A stretch of 12,746 nt of DNA from JBIOJM01 sp044450785 (GTDB lineage Bacteria; Planctomycetota; Planctomycetia; Isosphaerales; Isosphaeraceae). The position numbers and the translations under genes were made by a program. The notes under the pieces were generated by a model. It saw only the letters and a program-made list of their open reading frames with translations, searched no databases and was not told where the DNA came from. Shown piece by piece: positions 1 through 7,437 of the stretch. Location of the stretch: positions 1 through 12,746 of the forward strand of contig JBIOJM010000305.1 of assembly GCA_044450785.1 (NCBI GenBank), written 5' to 3'. Position 1 is the first letter of the stretch. The number at the start of each line of letters is the position of its first letter.

Positions 1-641
1 CGGCGGAAGAACTCGACGGGGTCCTTGTACTCGTCCGTGCCCTCGCCGAGGTGCACTTGCCAGAGGTCGGCGGCGAACTCGGCCTGCTGGTAGCGGCCAC
101 TGGCGACGTCCTTGTGCGGCGTCACCACCTCGCGCCAGGGCTTCAAGCCGCCCGCCCCCGTGCCCTCGATCGCGGTGCCGGCGCTCTTGCGCTTCTCGCT
201 GCGCGCTTGCTCGTCGAACCGTAACCGCAGAAGTTCCGTCTTCATCTTCTCGATGTCGTCGGCCTGCGGCGCCGAGATGGCGCTCAGCAGACGGCCGGCC
301 GAGTCGAGCGCTCGATAAGCCTCGTCGCCGGAGAAGGCTTCCTGGTGCGCCCACCGGTTGCGATGGTCTCGCAGTTCGCTAACGAGGCTACGCTCGGCGG
401 GCCCCAGCGTCAGGCGGAACACGTCGTTCCAGGATTCCCACATGAGCTTGAGCAGCGCCGCCACGTCCTTCTCGGCGATCGACTTTTTCGCGTTCAGGCG
501 ATCTTCGCCGAGGTACCGTACCACCTCGGCGACAGCGCGGTCCTTGCATATGCTCTTGAACTCGCGCTCGACAAAGGGGCCGAGCCCGCCCTTGAGGAGC
601 TCCATCGCCTTGCCGACGCGTTCGAGGTTTGTAATCGCCAT
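1..641 (-). CDS. Swt1-type HEPN / DUF499 anti-phage ATPase, N-terminal part (runs off the left edge)
   Basis: This is an open frame of 213 codons from ATG at 641 to the window edge, so only the N-terminus is visible. Residues about 1-140 look like the Swt1-type HEPN domain, with the HEPN signature R94-x4-H99 (RNRWAH) that forms the ribonuclease active site in HEPN enzymes. After a charged linker, residues about 166-213 (LKPWREVVTPHKDVASGRYQ, then GTDEYKDPVEFFR) match the opening of DUF499, a large P-loop ATPase family found with DUF1156 methyltransferases and SNF2 helicases in defence loci. The Walker motifs would lie beyond the window. The start is supported by an AGGA ribosome site 4-5 bases upstream, which overlaps the stop of the preceding gene (7-base gap), implying co-transcription. 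HEPN cleavage activity is inferred from the motif only. Confidence 0.85.
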   Translation of the reverse strand, partial: MAITNLERVGKAMELLKGGLGPFVEREFKSICKDRAVAEVVRYLGEDRLNAKKSIAEKDVAALLKLMWESWNDVFRLTLGPAERSLVSELRDHRNRWAHQEAFSGDEAYRALDSAGRLLSAISAPQADDIEKMKTELLRLRFDEQARSEKRKSAGTAIEGTGAGGLKPWREVVTPHKDVASGRYQQAEFAADLWQVHLGEGTDEYKDPVEFFR

Positions 642-648
642 GATTGTC

Positions 649-1695
649 CTACGAATTCGGCGCTGTCCATCGCTGCGCTGAGCCCTCAGACACGACTCGG
701 CGAATCATTTTGGCAACAGCCGCCTCGGTGTTGATCGGTGTGATCCGGATCTCAGGATGCGCTCTTGCGAACACGCGGAATAACTCGTCTGCGAATGCCT
801 GGCCTATCTCCGACACACCGGCAAAATCCAGCTCGACGCGTTTGAAACGCTCGAACCGGTGCGCCACGCGCTTCGCCTGCGAGCGTGAGACGAGGTTCTC
901 GCCTTCATACTGGGCCAGGTGCAGCGGCACGACGGTCTTGTCGAACGTATTTTCCTCGGGGGAAGTGAACGCCTCGAACACCTCTCGCATGATCCGCGGG
1001 CTGTCGTTAGCCAGCCGCATCCGCACTTGTGTTCCCGGCGTGTCCAGTGCCTGCTGAACGATCGCATCGTGGCCGCGCTGTCCGTGGATGAAGCGAAGGT
1101 GGTGCGACTCGATCTCGAATGAATCCAGGGCGCGCGAGGTGAAGAAAATCCCCTCGCCCGTGTGGTTCTCGGGCGCCGTGGTCAGCTTGCCCTTGGCAAG
1201 CTCGAGGATCGACTCGCGCGGGTCGTGCAGGCCCAGGGCAAGCTGAATCTTCACGAAGATCCCCCCTCCCTCGTCAGAGACCAGTACTTCCGTGGATAGA
1301 GCATTCTGGCGGACCCCGACCTGCACTTCGCGTGCACCGGAGTGGTCGATTGCGTTGTTGATCATCTCGGTAGACGCGTAATACCAGATGTTGCGCACGT
1401 TCTCGGGCAACCGGGCCACCACCGGCGCGATCAACTCGCGCCAGACCAAGTCCTCCTGAAGACCCTCCCGCGGGTATCGCCGCTCGACTTCGGCCAGAAG
1501 CTTGAGCCGGTAGGACCGGGCACGCGTCGTCCCCTCGGCATCGACGAGCCCTTCTCGCAGCAGCGCTTGCAGATAGGCATTCGCGACCTGCCTCGATAGT
1601 CCCGCAGCCTGGGCAAGCCTCGTCCCGACGCGATGACCGTCGGCGAGGATCAGTTCCAAGGCCCGCCGGCGAATCTGCTGTTTGTCAATGCTCAT
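649..1695 (-). CDS. Winged-helix / GHKL ATPase / STAS-like DUF4325 regulator
   Basis: A 348-residue protein with three recognisable parts. Residues about 5-62 form a winged helix-turn-helix (GLSRQVANAYLQALLREGLV). Residues about 100-230 form a GHKL/HATPase_c fold, with N-box E110-x2-NN-x2-D117, G1 box DEGGGIF (141-147) and G2 box GEGIFF (180-185). Residues about 265-335 match the STAS-like DUF4325 domain (VELDFAGVSEIGQAFADELF). No phospho-acceptor or sensor domain is visible, so it is more like an anti-sigma kinase joined to its STAS partner than a two-component kinase. It likely binds DNA and ATP in the cytoplasm and may control or sense for the island. It lies directly upstream of the DUF499 gene and has its own near-consensus promoter. 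The ATG at 1695 has no ribosome site but fits a leaderless start. Confidence 0.85.
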   Translation of the reverse strand: MSIDKQQIRRRALELILADGHRVGTRLAQAAGLSRQVANAYLQALLREGLVDAEGTTRARSYRLKLLAEVERRYPREGLQEDLVWRELIAPVVARLPENVRNIWYYASTEMINNAIDHSGAREVQVGVRQNALSTEVLVSDEGGGIFVKIQLALGLHDPRESILELAKGKLTTAPENHTGEGIFFTSRALDSFEIESHHLRFIHGQRGHDAIVQQALDTPGTQVRMRLANDSPRIMREVFEAFTSPEENTFDKTVVPLHLAQYEGENLVSRSQAKRVAHRFERFKRVELDFAGVSEIGQAFADELFRVFARAHPEIRITPINTEAAVAKMIRRVVSEGSAQRWTAPNS

Positions 1696-1702
1696 GTCCA
1701 GT

Positions 1703-1732
1703 ATTGTAAGGAAGACTCCCTGGAATTGTCAA
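1703..1732 (-). promoter_or_regulatory. Sigma-70-like promoter for the GHKL/DUF4325-DUF499 unit
   Basis: On the minus strand there is a perfect -35 TTGACA (1732-1727), an 18-base spacer, and TACAAT as -10 (1708-1703, five of six consensus bases). The ATG of the GHKL/DUF4325 gene begins 8 bases downstream of the -10 box, where transcription would normally start, so the message is predicted to be leaderless or nearly so. The boxes are seen directly; use of the promoter is inferred. Confidence 0.65.
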
Positions 1733-1833
1733 GATTATCGCGTCGTTTTGTCGTGGGTTGTCGCTTCAGAGTTCCTCGTCCGAGAACGGCAGTGGCTCAA
1801 CGCGCTCGGTCCGATTCACGCCCTCGCGGGTTA

Positions 1834-1979
1834 GGGCCCGCGCACAAATAACGTGAACAATGACAACATACTGTCACTATACCAACCCGAAGCGTAAGCG
1901 AGGGAAAACGCAGCACCTCGCTTACGCTTCGGGTTAGTATCCCGGACAAGAATTGTCCAAGTTATTGTTACGCGGGCCC
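1834..1979. repeat. MITE-like palindromic element with planctomycete 'NPKRKRG' core
   Basis: A 146-bp imperfect palindrome with perfect 9-bp terminal inverted repeats (GGGCCCGCG at 1834-1842, its complement at 1971-1979), flanked on both sides by TTA, which looks like a 3-bp target duplication. The arms share further blocks inward (AATAAC, ACAAT, ATAC) and end in a 20-bp perfect inverted repeat. One reading frame of the core gives NPKRKRG, a peptide that recurs in planctomycete genomes as a repeat artefact. It encodes no transposase, so it would need one in trans. It separates the two blocks of the island. The right-hand TTA (1980-1982) is the complement of the TAA stop of the PARG-like gene. 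Confidence 0.75.
1884..1935. terminator. Long hairpin at the core of the palindrome; possible bidirectional terminator or attenuator
   Basis: AACCCGAAGCGTAAGCGAGG (1884-1903) pairs perfectly with 1916-1935 across a 12-base loop. As RNA this is a 20-bp stem directly downstream of the PARG-like gene. There is no U-tract after the stem on either strand, so it is not a textbook intrinsic terminator. RNA stabilisation or attenuation is equally possible. Confidence 0.3.
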
Positions 1980-2621
1980 TTAGTTCCCGTCGCTTACACC
2001 CCACTCGAAGCCGATCGCGTCGATCAGTTCGATCAGCTCGTCGACGGTCATTGGCGATCCGGTGATGAGATCCGCTTCGAACAATCGCTTCGCGTCGTTG
2101 ATGGCGGCAACTCCGGAGGCTGCGCCCGTGTGAAAGACGACCCGTTCCAGCCCGGCCATTTCCGCCGCGAGGATCTGGAGCACGGTCATGAGTATGCGAT
2201 TGCCGCCCAAGGCGCCACAGCCCCAGAACCCCGTGTGGACCAGGACCGGACATTCGGATCCGCGCGATCGAGCTGACTCAAGTACGGCCGCGCGAAAACC
2301 GGTGAACGCCGTGGCGAGCACGTACTGGATATCGTTGACATGCCACTCCACGGCATCCGGCCGATCCGACGCGCGGGTGTAATCGTAGAATCCGGGACGG
2401 TCCTCCACTCGGCTCACGGCGGACTTGGGATCGAGGCTCTCGGGCCAGGGAAGCGCCGCCCACCGGCTATAGTCGAGCCGTCCTTGCGGAGACGATCCCG
2501 GTGGGCAGGCGATCTCGAAAACGACCCTCTTGTTCCGGTCATTCCAGACGGGAGGGTGTTCCTTGACGAGTTGCTGCATCTCAAACTGCCGCCGCTCGAT
2601 GGGCTCGGGCCGGTTACTCAT
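1980..2621 (-). CDS. PARG-like (macrodomain C-terminal half) protein, function unknown
   Basis: A 213-residue cytoplasmic protein with no signal or membrane segment. Residues about 126-205 resemble the C-terminal part of eukaryotic poly(ADP-ribose) glycohydrolase. VHTGFWGCGALGGNRILM lines up with the PARG GNWGCGAFGGD phosphate-loop region, followed by an LxQILAA helix, a VVFHTG strand like PARG VVYFTFG, and MTVDELIELI like PARG LTVGDVYKLL. The GGG-x6-8-QEE catalytic loop expected upstream in active PARG is not visible, so hydrolysis is doubtful and ADP-ribose binding or sensing is more plausible. Residues 1-100 are unrecognised. The start at 2621 has GAGGAG about 8 bases upstream and overlaps the end of the methyltransferase gene by 8 bases, so the two are probably translationally coupled. 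The family assignment comes from motif recognition only. Confidence 0.7.
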   Translation of the reverse strand: MSNRPEPIERRQFEMQQLVKEHPPVWNDRNKRVVFEIACPPGSSPQGRLDYSRWAALPWPESLDPKSAVSRVEDRPGFYDYTRASDRPDAVEWHVNDIQYVLATAFTGFRAAVLESARSRGSECPVLVHTGFWGCGALGGNRILMTVLQILAAEMAGLERVVFHTGAASGVAAINDAKRLFEADLITGSPMTVDELIELIDAIGFEWGVSDGN

Positions 2622-5517
2622 CGGCTGTCTCCTCAGCAAAGAGTGCGCGCTGTTCGGAGCGCGGCTTGCCGCCCTCCCGGGCCAGGCGGGTGATCTCGGG
2701 CCAGCTCAGCACCAGGCCGTTGTAGGCCAGCGCTTCGGCGGCACGCTTCTTCCGCTCGCACAAGGTGTAGAGCCGGTAGCAAAGTTCGCGGGCGATCTCG
2801 GCCTTGCCGCCAAGCTTCGCGACCAGCGCGGCCGCGGCGCCTTCGCCGCCCGCTTGCAAGACGCGGATCAGGTGATGAACCGTCTCCCAGTTGGTGAGCC
2901 GATTGTCCGTCGCCGGGTCCCAATCGGCGGGCAGTTCCTCGGGCTTCAAGAGGCGGACCTTGCCACGGCTGGAGGCCACGATGCCGGCCTCGACCAGCCC
3001 GGCGAGGCTGGTGTTCTTGGCCGTGGAAAGCGTCTCAGCCACACCATACTCCCCTTCGGCAAAGCCCGCATGATCGAACCACGCCAGCGCCCAGCGGCTA
3101 TCGGCGTCGAAGTCGCCCTCCTGCTCGGCCAGCGACTCATCAAGGGTCTGGTTGATGAGCGCCAGCGCCTCGCGAACCGAGAGCGGCTTGCCTTGGGCGT
3201 CGAGCACCTTGGAGTAGCGGGTGTACACGGCCATCCCCGGGCCGATGGCTGCCTGCGCCAGGTCCACGGGGGCGATGTTACCGCGCTGCAAGTGGGTGAG
3301 CGCCATGGGCAGCTCGGCTTTCAGTGCGGTCACGAACTCGCGGCGCGTAGTTATTGGGGCGTCGGCCGAGCGCTTTCGGCATACGAGTACAATGCTCGAT
3401 GCGAGGGCATTGGAGTCCATTCCGCGCATGCGGTTGCCTAATTCAGTGCGCATGGGCCAAGTGCCGCTGACGGCAAGTCCAGCGAGGATCACCGCATCGA
3501 GAAAAGTCTCCCAGCCTGTGCTAACGGTGCCAGTGTCGCTGTCGCTCTCCGACTGCTTGAAGGCGTAATAAATGGTGACCGGGAAGGCTGGGTGTGCCTG
3601 CTCGGCGAGCCGGTGCATCGCTTTGGTCATGCCGTTAAGGAAGAACGCTTCCGCCTTCTCCTTCCCGCCGTGTCTGTCTGGCGTGGCGACAAGCTCCCCA
3701 TCCTTCGGCACGGTCAGCGTTGCAAATAGTTCGGGGAAGACTGGCTTAAGCACACGCCGCAGCCAGACATAGAAAAAATCCGACAAATCGGCGTAGCCGA
3801 TATTGTCGAAGTACGGTGGATCGGTGGAGATGACCTTGCCCTGCGATAATACCTGGCTCGCGGCATCGAGATCGTGCGCCGCACCGAACGACGACCCGTA
3901 GCCTGCCGCGACTCCCTCAATGCTCTCGGCGGTCCAGTCTGCTGCTCCGCAAAAGCTACCTGTTCCGTTCAAAAGTGTGTTCAATTCGCAGTAATCCCAA
4001 GCCATCGGAATCGCCTGGCGTGAGAACAGGTGATACGAAGATTCGCGATCGGACCTCCACGTCACGAGCGTGTTCGCGAGGTCCGTTACCTTGCTGAGCG
4101 CGAAGCCTAGATAGACCGCAACCGCATCGCCGTATGCGCTGGCTCCGCCTCCAACGGTAATTGGCTTAGTGTCGTCCTGCAGGCCGGCGGCCACGGCCTC
4201 GCTCATCGTTCGTCGGCGCGCCTCATGCACGAGGTCGGAGAAGGTGGTGAGTGCTAAGAGCTGGCGGGGGGTAAACAGATCCCGCCACTTCTTCATGCCG
4301 TATTCCTGGACCCGGAACCCAAGCGCCTTCTTCGGCAACTCCGTATCCGGTACATCGACGGGTTGTGCGCTCTTGGCCGTTACTTCCATCTCGGGCGTCG
4401 GAGACAAGTAGACTCTCCCACGGGTACCCTCAGCAACAATGGCCATCAGCCGTGCATTCATTCGGCCCGCTTTTGCCTCGGTCCGCAAGTAGTCGAACGG
4501 CATAGGCGCCCCCGACAAAAGGCACAGGAAGCTGCTCCCGCTGCTTCCGGATTTCGTGCCGCGCTTTGTCGTCTCGGCGTTCTTGGGTTTCCCCACCTTG
4601 ACCATGAAGCGGTAGCCGTGGCCCTCGATCACCGGCTCGACGTACGCTTCCTTGCCCGGTTTCTTGGCAAGCAAGAATGTTGAGGCCAGCGGCACATCCA
4701 CCTGTGCAAAGGCCGGGTTCGGGCTCTTCACCGTGCGTGCCCAGAGCCAGGCGATCACGGTCAGCTTCTGGCCCACATAATTCTTCAGGTCGGGCCGCTC
4801 CTGCGCCATCGCTGCCGTGACCTCGACCTTGGGGTAAAGGTGGCCGATGCGCTTCTCGGCCTCGTCGCGCATCCACTTGCCGTAGTAGCGCACATCCTCT
4901 GCCAGCCCCTGCGCGCCCTTCCACGCCTTCTTGAAGAGTTGCGGATCACGTCGCGCGTCCGGATTCACCGGCGGCTTGCCCGCGAACTTGGGCGGGATCT
5001 CGATCATCGCCTTGTTGATCAGCACGGCCACCGGGTTCAGGTCGCTGGCGTAGCTCTCCAGCCCGAGCCGCTGTGCCTCAAGCGGGATCGACCCGCCGCC
5101 GGCGAACGGATCGTGGAAGGCGGGCAGCTTGTAGCGGTCGAACAGTTCCTTGGCTCGCGGGTGGCCGGCGTTCTCGGCGCAGGTGTCGCGCCAGCTCTGC
5201 CAGATCTCATCCCGCGCCTGCTGCAAGACCGTCTCGTTGATGGTGTTCTCCCACAGGACAAGGGCTTCGATGATGCGGAACAGCCGCTGCCGTTCTTTCT
5301 CCTGAGCCTTTTCGGTCGGGAAGATGTCCGGATGCGCCGACGGGTCGTCCACCAGTTGAGCGAAGATCACCGCCCGCGCCGCCGCCAGAGGCCGACGCGC
5401 CCACCAGAGGTGCAGCGTGCTCGGATGCCCGTGGCGGATCGACTTTTCCCTCGCGCTGGCCTTGTTGATCGCTTCGAGGGGCAGGGCGACTTCGATGAGC
5501 TTCTTCCTTGGCGTCAC
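2614..5517 (-). CDS. DUF1156 anti-phage DNA methyltransferase
   Basis: An intact protein of about 967 residues. The N-terminus is the DUF1156 signature (RKKLIEVALPLEAINKAS, then LHLWWARRPLAAARAV). Numbering from the ATG at 5535, the SAM-binding motif I is DPFAGGG at 142-148, followed by SDLNPVA (164-170). The catalytic motif IV DPPY is at 572-575 in a TDPPYFDNIGYADLSDFFYV context, pointing to an amino-methyltransferase (N6-adenine or N4-cytosine). It would modify host DNA to mark self in the defence system. I prefer the GTG at 5517 over the ATG at 5535. The GTG has GGAG about 10 bases upstream, overlaps the TGA of the ParA gene as GTGA, and gives the N-terminus VTPRKKL expected of the family. 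The ATG lacks a ribosome site. The central third is lower in GC than the ends, suggesting a variable target-recognition region. Confidence 0.93.
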   Translation of the reverse strand: MTPRKKLIEVALPLEAINKASAREKSIRHGHPSTLHLWWARRPLAAARAVIFAQLVDDPSAHPDIFPTEKAQEKERQRLFRIIEALVLWENTINETVLQQARDEIWQSWRDTCAENAGHPRAKELFDRYKLPAFHDPFAGGGSIPLEAQRLGLESYASDLNPVAVLINKAMIEIPPKFAGKPPVNPDARRDPQLFKKAWKGAQGLAEDVRYYGKWMRDEAEKRIGHLYPKVEVTAAMAQERPDLKNYVGQKLTVIAWLWARTVKSPNPAFAQVDVPLASTFLLAKKPGKEAYVEPVIEGHGYRFMVKVGKPKNAETTKRGTKSGSSGSSFLCLLSGAPMPFDYLRTEAKAGRMNARLMAIVAEGTRGRVYLSPTPEMEVTAKSAQPVDVPDTELPKKALGFRVQEYGMKKWRDLFTPRQLLALTTFSDLVHEARRRTMSEAVAAGLQDDTKPITVGGGASAYGDAVAVYLGFALSKVTDLANTLVTWRSDRESSYHLFSRQAIPMAWDYCELNTLLNGTGSFCGAADWTAESIEGVAAGYGSSFGAAHDLDAASQVLSQGKVISTDPPYFDNIGYADLSDFFYVWLRRVLKPVFPELFATLTVPKDGELVATPDRHGGKEKAEAFFLNGMTKAMHRLAEQAHPAFPVTIYYAFKQSESDSDTGTVSTGWETFLDAVILAGLAVSGTWPMRTELGNRMRGMDSNALASSIVLVCRKRSADAPITTRREFVTALKAELPMALTHLQRGNIAPVDLAQAAIGPGMAVYTRYSKVLDAQGKPLSVREALALINQTLDESLAEQEGDFDADSRWALAWFDHAGFAEGEYGVAETLSTAKNTSLAGLVEAGIVASSRGKVRLLKPEELPADWDPATDNRLTNWETVHHLIRVLQAGGEGAAAALVAKLGGKAEIARELCYRLYTLCERKKRAAEALAYNGLVLSWPEITRLAREGGKPRSEQRALFAEETADE

Positions 5518-6503
5518 GAAATTTGCACTCCGCATCGGTCGGCGATGGTTTGGGCGAGCTCACGGAAATCTTTGTAGCATTCCTGCACAGCCTTGGCGTG
5601 ACCACCGAGAGCTCCGTCGGAGGGTTTCAGAAAAAACATCGGCTTCCGCGCCTCCTGGGCAAGCGGCATCAGGCTGCGGTAGTGTTTCAACGCCGCCAGG
5701 CAATGGGGATCGTTCCTCACATCCACCATGACTCCCGCGGCTTCATTTAGCACCGCCTCTCGGTAGACGGCCGGGATGCGCGCCATCCAGCGATCATAGG
5801 CTTTGACAGGCCGGTCAAGGCGTACGGCATGCTGCATGAGGACGTAGCCGGACGGAGTCATCGCGCCTGACGGAATCGAAAGACCCGGGACAGGATTTCG
5901 TTGCCGTCGCTCGGACCATTCCTGGCGCCAGCGGCGCAGGGCAGGCCCGAGGTTCCGCAGGCCCTGCAGCGAGTAGAGGTCGGGAGCCAGCGGAATAACG
6001 ACGTGCTCCGCGGCGATCAATGCGGCGCGGTTGACCGCGCCGAGATTCGGCCCCACATCGATGAGAACAAGGCTGGCGTCGCGTTCCATCGCAGCCTGCT
6101 CGATCACCCGCCAGATGGCCGAAAGCACCCGGAAAGCACGCGGCTTGCGGTCGAGGCAATCAGGCCACTGGCTCGTCATCTCGTCTTCCGAGGCTGAGAG
6201 CGCGAGGTCTCCCACTAGCAGCCCTATCTTATTTGCAACATACTCAACGTACGGCAAGGAAATGTCACCCGTTCCTTCCAGCAGAGGCTGAATCGCTCCA
6301 AATATCGTCTTGGTGTGAGACCGATCCGGCCATAATGTCGCGAGCTGGTCTTCGTCAACAAACATACTGGTCAAGTTAGCCTGCGGATCCAGGTCCGCGG
6401 CAATGACGGAAAGTCCCAGGTCCGCGTACATCCAGGCGAGATGGTAGACGAGAGACGTCTTGCCGACGCCGCCCTTGTTGTTGAAGAACGCGATCGTATT
6501 CAT
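5514..6503 (-). CDS. ParA/Soj-type P-loop ATPase
   Basis: A 329-residue ParA-family ATPase. It has the deviant Walker A KGGVGKTS at residues 10-17, Walker A' DLDPQANLT at 37-45, and Walker B LVLIDVGPNLG at 145-155 followed by the helix typical of ParA. There is no N-terminal HTH, so this resembles short-N-terminus ParA. The C-terminal region (about 200-329) is longer than in minimal ParA, is not assigned, and may hold a partner-binding surface. Its ATG overlaps the stop of the AlbA_2 gene as ATGA, with GAGG 8-10 bases upstream inside that gene. Its 3' end overlaps the methyltransferase start. No ParB gene or parS-like repeat is near, so a role in defence or positioning of the complex is more likely than chromosome partition. 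Confidence 0.88.
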   Translation of the reverse strand: MNTIAFFNNKGGVGKTSLVYHLAWMYADLGLSVIAADLDPQANLTSMFVDEDQLATLWPDRSHTKTIFGAIQPLLEGTGDISLPYVEYVANKIGLLVGDLALSASEDEMTSQWPDCLDRKPRAFRVLSAIWRVIEQAAMERDASLVLIDVGPNLGAVNRAALIAAEHVVIPLAPDLYSLQGLRNLGPALRRWRQEWSERRQRNPVPGLSIPSGAMTPSGYVLMQHAVRLDRPVKAYDRWMARIPAVYREAVLNEAAGVMVDVRNDPHCLAALKHYRSLMPLAQEARKPMFFLKPSDGALGGHAKAVQECYKDFRELAQTIADRCGVQIS

Positions 6504-7432
6504 GGCGCTGGCCTCACGATGACCCCGAGATACGCGGGCTGCACGTCGAACTCGGGAGGGGGATTGCCGTTCTTCGCTAACGCGAGCCGCGCGGTCGGGA
6601 TACCAGCGCCAAAGTACTGAACGAACCCCAGCACGCGCATCGCCTCGGCAAGGTCGGGATTGCGGTAGTCCGTCACGCCGGGCTGGCCAAAATTCTCGGG
6701 GCGCACGATCCCGAAAGCGCCACCCGGACTCGTGATCTCGATCCTGTCATCTGGAAGAAAATCGCGCGCACGGAAGCCGAGCACCAGGATACCCAGGACT
6801 GTCGGTGTCGGATCATCGATCGAGACGATCATCTTCGTGGCGGCCAGTCTTTGCTCATAGCTGCGATCATTCAGTGCAAGAATATCCGGAGCGAATGCGC
6901 TGGGCAGGTACGATTCTTCGAACAGCCGGCGGTCAAGATCGGCGAGGACGGCTGAAGGAACCGGCTGAACGTCGAAAGGCCGGTCCCGATGCCGGCGCTT
7001 TTCGTTCAGTATCCGCTCGTCTTGAGCCGAAGCAATGCCTCGCCTGGGGCCGATGCGGATATGAATGCGGCCTCGATACCGGACCGGCGGCGAGTCCGCC
7101 GGTTGTACCGTGATGACAACCATTTCGGCCCCGCGGAGCATGTGCTTCATCACGCTGAGCGTGGGAGGCGGTACGATGTTGCCGTCCGTCTTGATGTCTG
7201 CGATTTGCAAGAGTAGATCGTCGGTGATGGCAAGGCCCGACGGCGAGCCGTCATCCTTGGCGCCGATGAACACGATGCCGGCTCGCCGATGGTCCGGCAG
7301 ATCGTTGGCAAAGGCACAGACGGCCTCGCGAACCCTGTCGGATACCGTCTTGAACGACTCTTTCCGTTCGACGAGCTCCGACTCCAGATCAACGAGCAGC
7401 AGCTCCAATTCCGAGATTCCAGGAGTTGTCAT
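6500..7432 (-). CDS. AlbA_2 (RecG-like / Schlafen AlbA_2) ATP-binding regulator
   Basis: A 310-residue protein. Residues about 15-145 resemble the AlbA_2 domain (ESELVERKESFK at the start; AGIVFIGAKDDGSPSGL; PPVRYRGRIHIRIGPRRGIA). The C-terminal part has IEITSPGG (231-238) and NPDLAEAMRVLGFVQYFGAG (258-277), then a GNPPPEF tail, the pattern of the HATPase-like C-terminus in this 'putative DNA-binding / ATP-dependent helicase RecG-like' regulator family. Such proteins often act as transcription regulators or nucleic-acid sensors in mobile regions. I choose ATG at 7432, 5 bases after the helicase stop. A GTG at 7444 would overlap that stop but is less likely. The ribosome site is weak, so coupling to the upstream gene may matter, and the broken helicase could disturb it. 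The 3' end overlaps the ParA start by 4 bases. Confidence 0.82.
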   Translation of the reverse strand: MTTPGISELELLLVDLESELVERKESFKTVSDRVREAVCAFANDLPDHRRAGIVFIGAKDDGSPSGLAITDDLLLQIADIKTDGNIVPPPTLSVMKHMLRGAEMVVITVQPADSPPVRYRGRIHIRIGPRRGIASAQDERILNEKRRHRDRPFDVQPVPSAVLADLDRRLFEESYLPSAFAPDILALNDRSYEQRLAATKMIVSIDDPTPTVLGILVLGFRARDFLPDDRIEITSPGGAFGIVRPENFGQPGVTDYRNPDLAEAMRVLGFVQYFGAGIPTARLALAKNGNPPPEFDVQPAYLGVIVRPAP

Positions 7433-7437
7433 TGTTG

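Noticed and set aside
649..1695. Calling this a two-component histidine kinase
   Set aside because: There is no dimerisation/phospho-acceptor histidine domain before the GHKL fold, and a STAS-like domain follows it.
1884..1935. CRISPR repeat or tRNA-like structure
   Set aside because: There are only two copies in inverted orientation with no spacers, and no cloverleaf; it is a palindromic element.
2530..3441. Plus-strand open frame of 303 codons over the methyltransferase
   Set aside because: It is antisense to the DUF1156 gene and shows no domain of its own.
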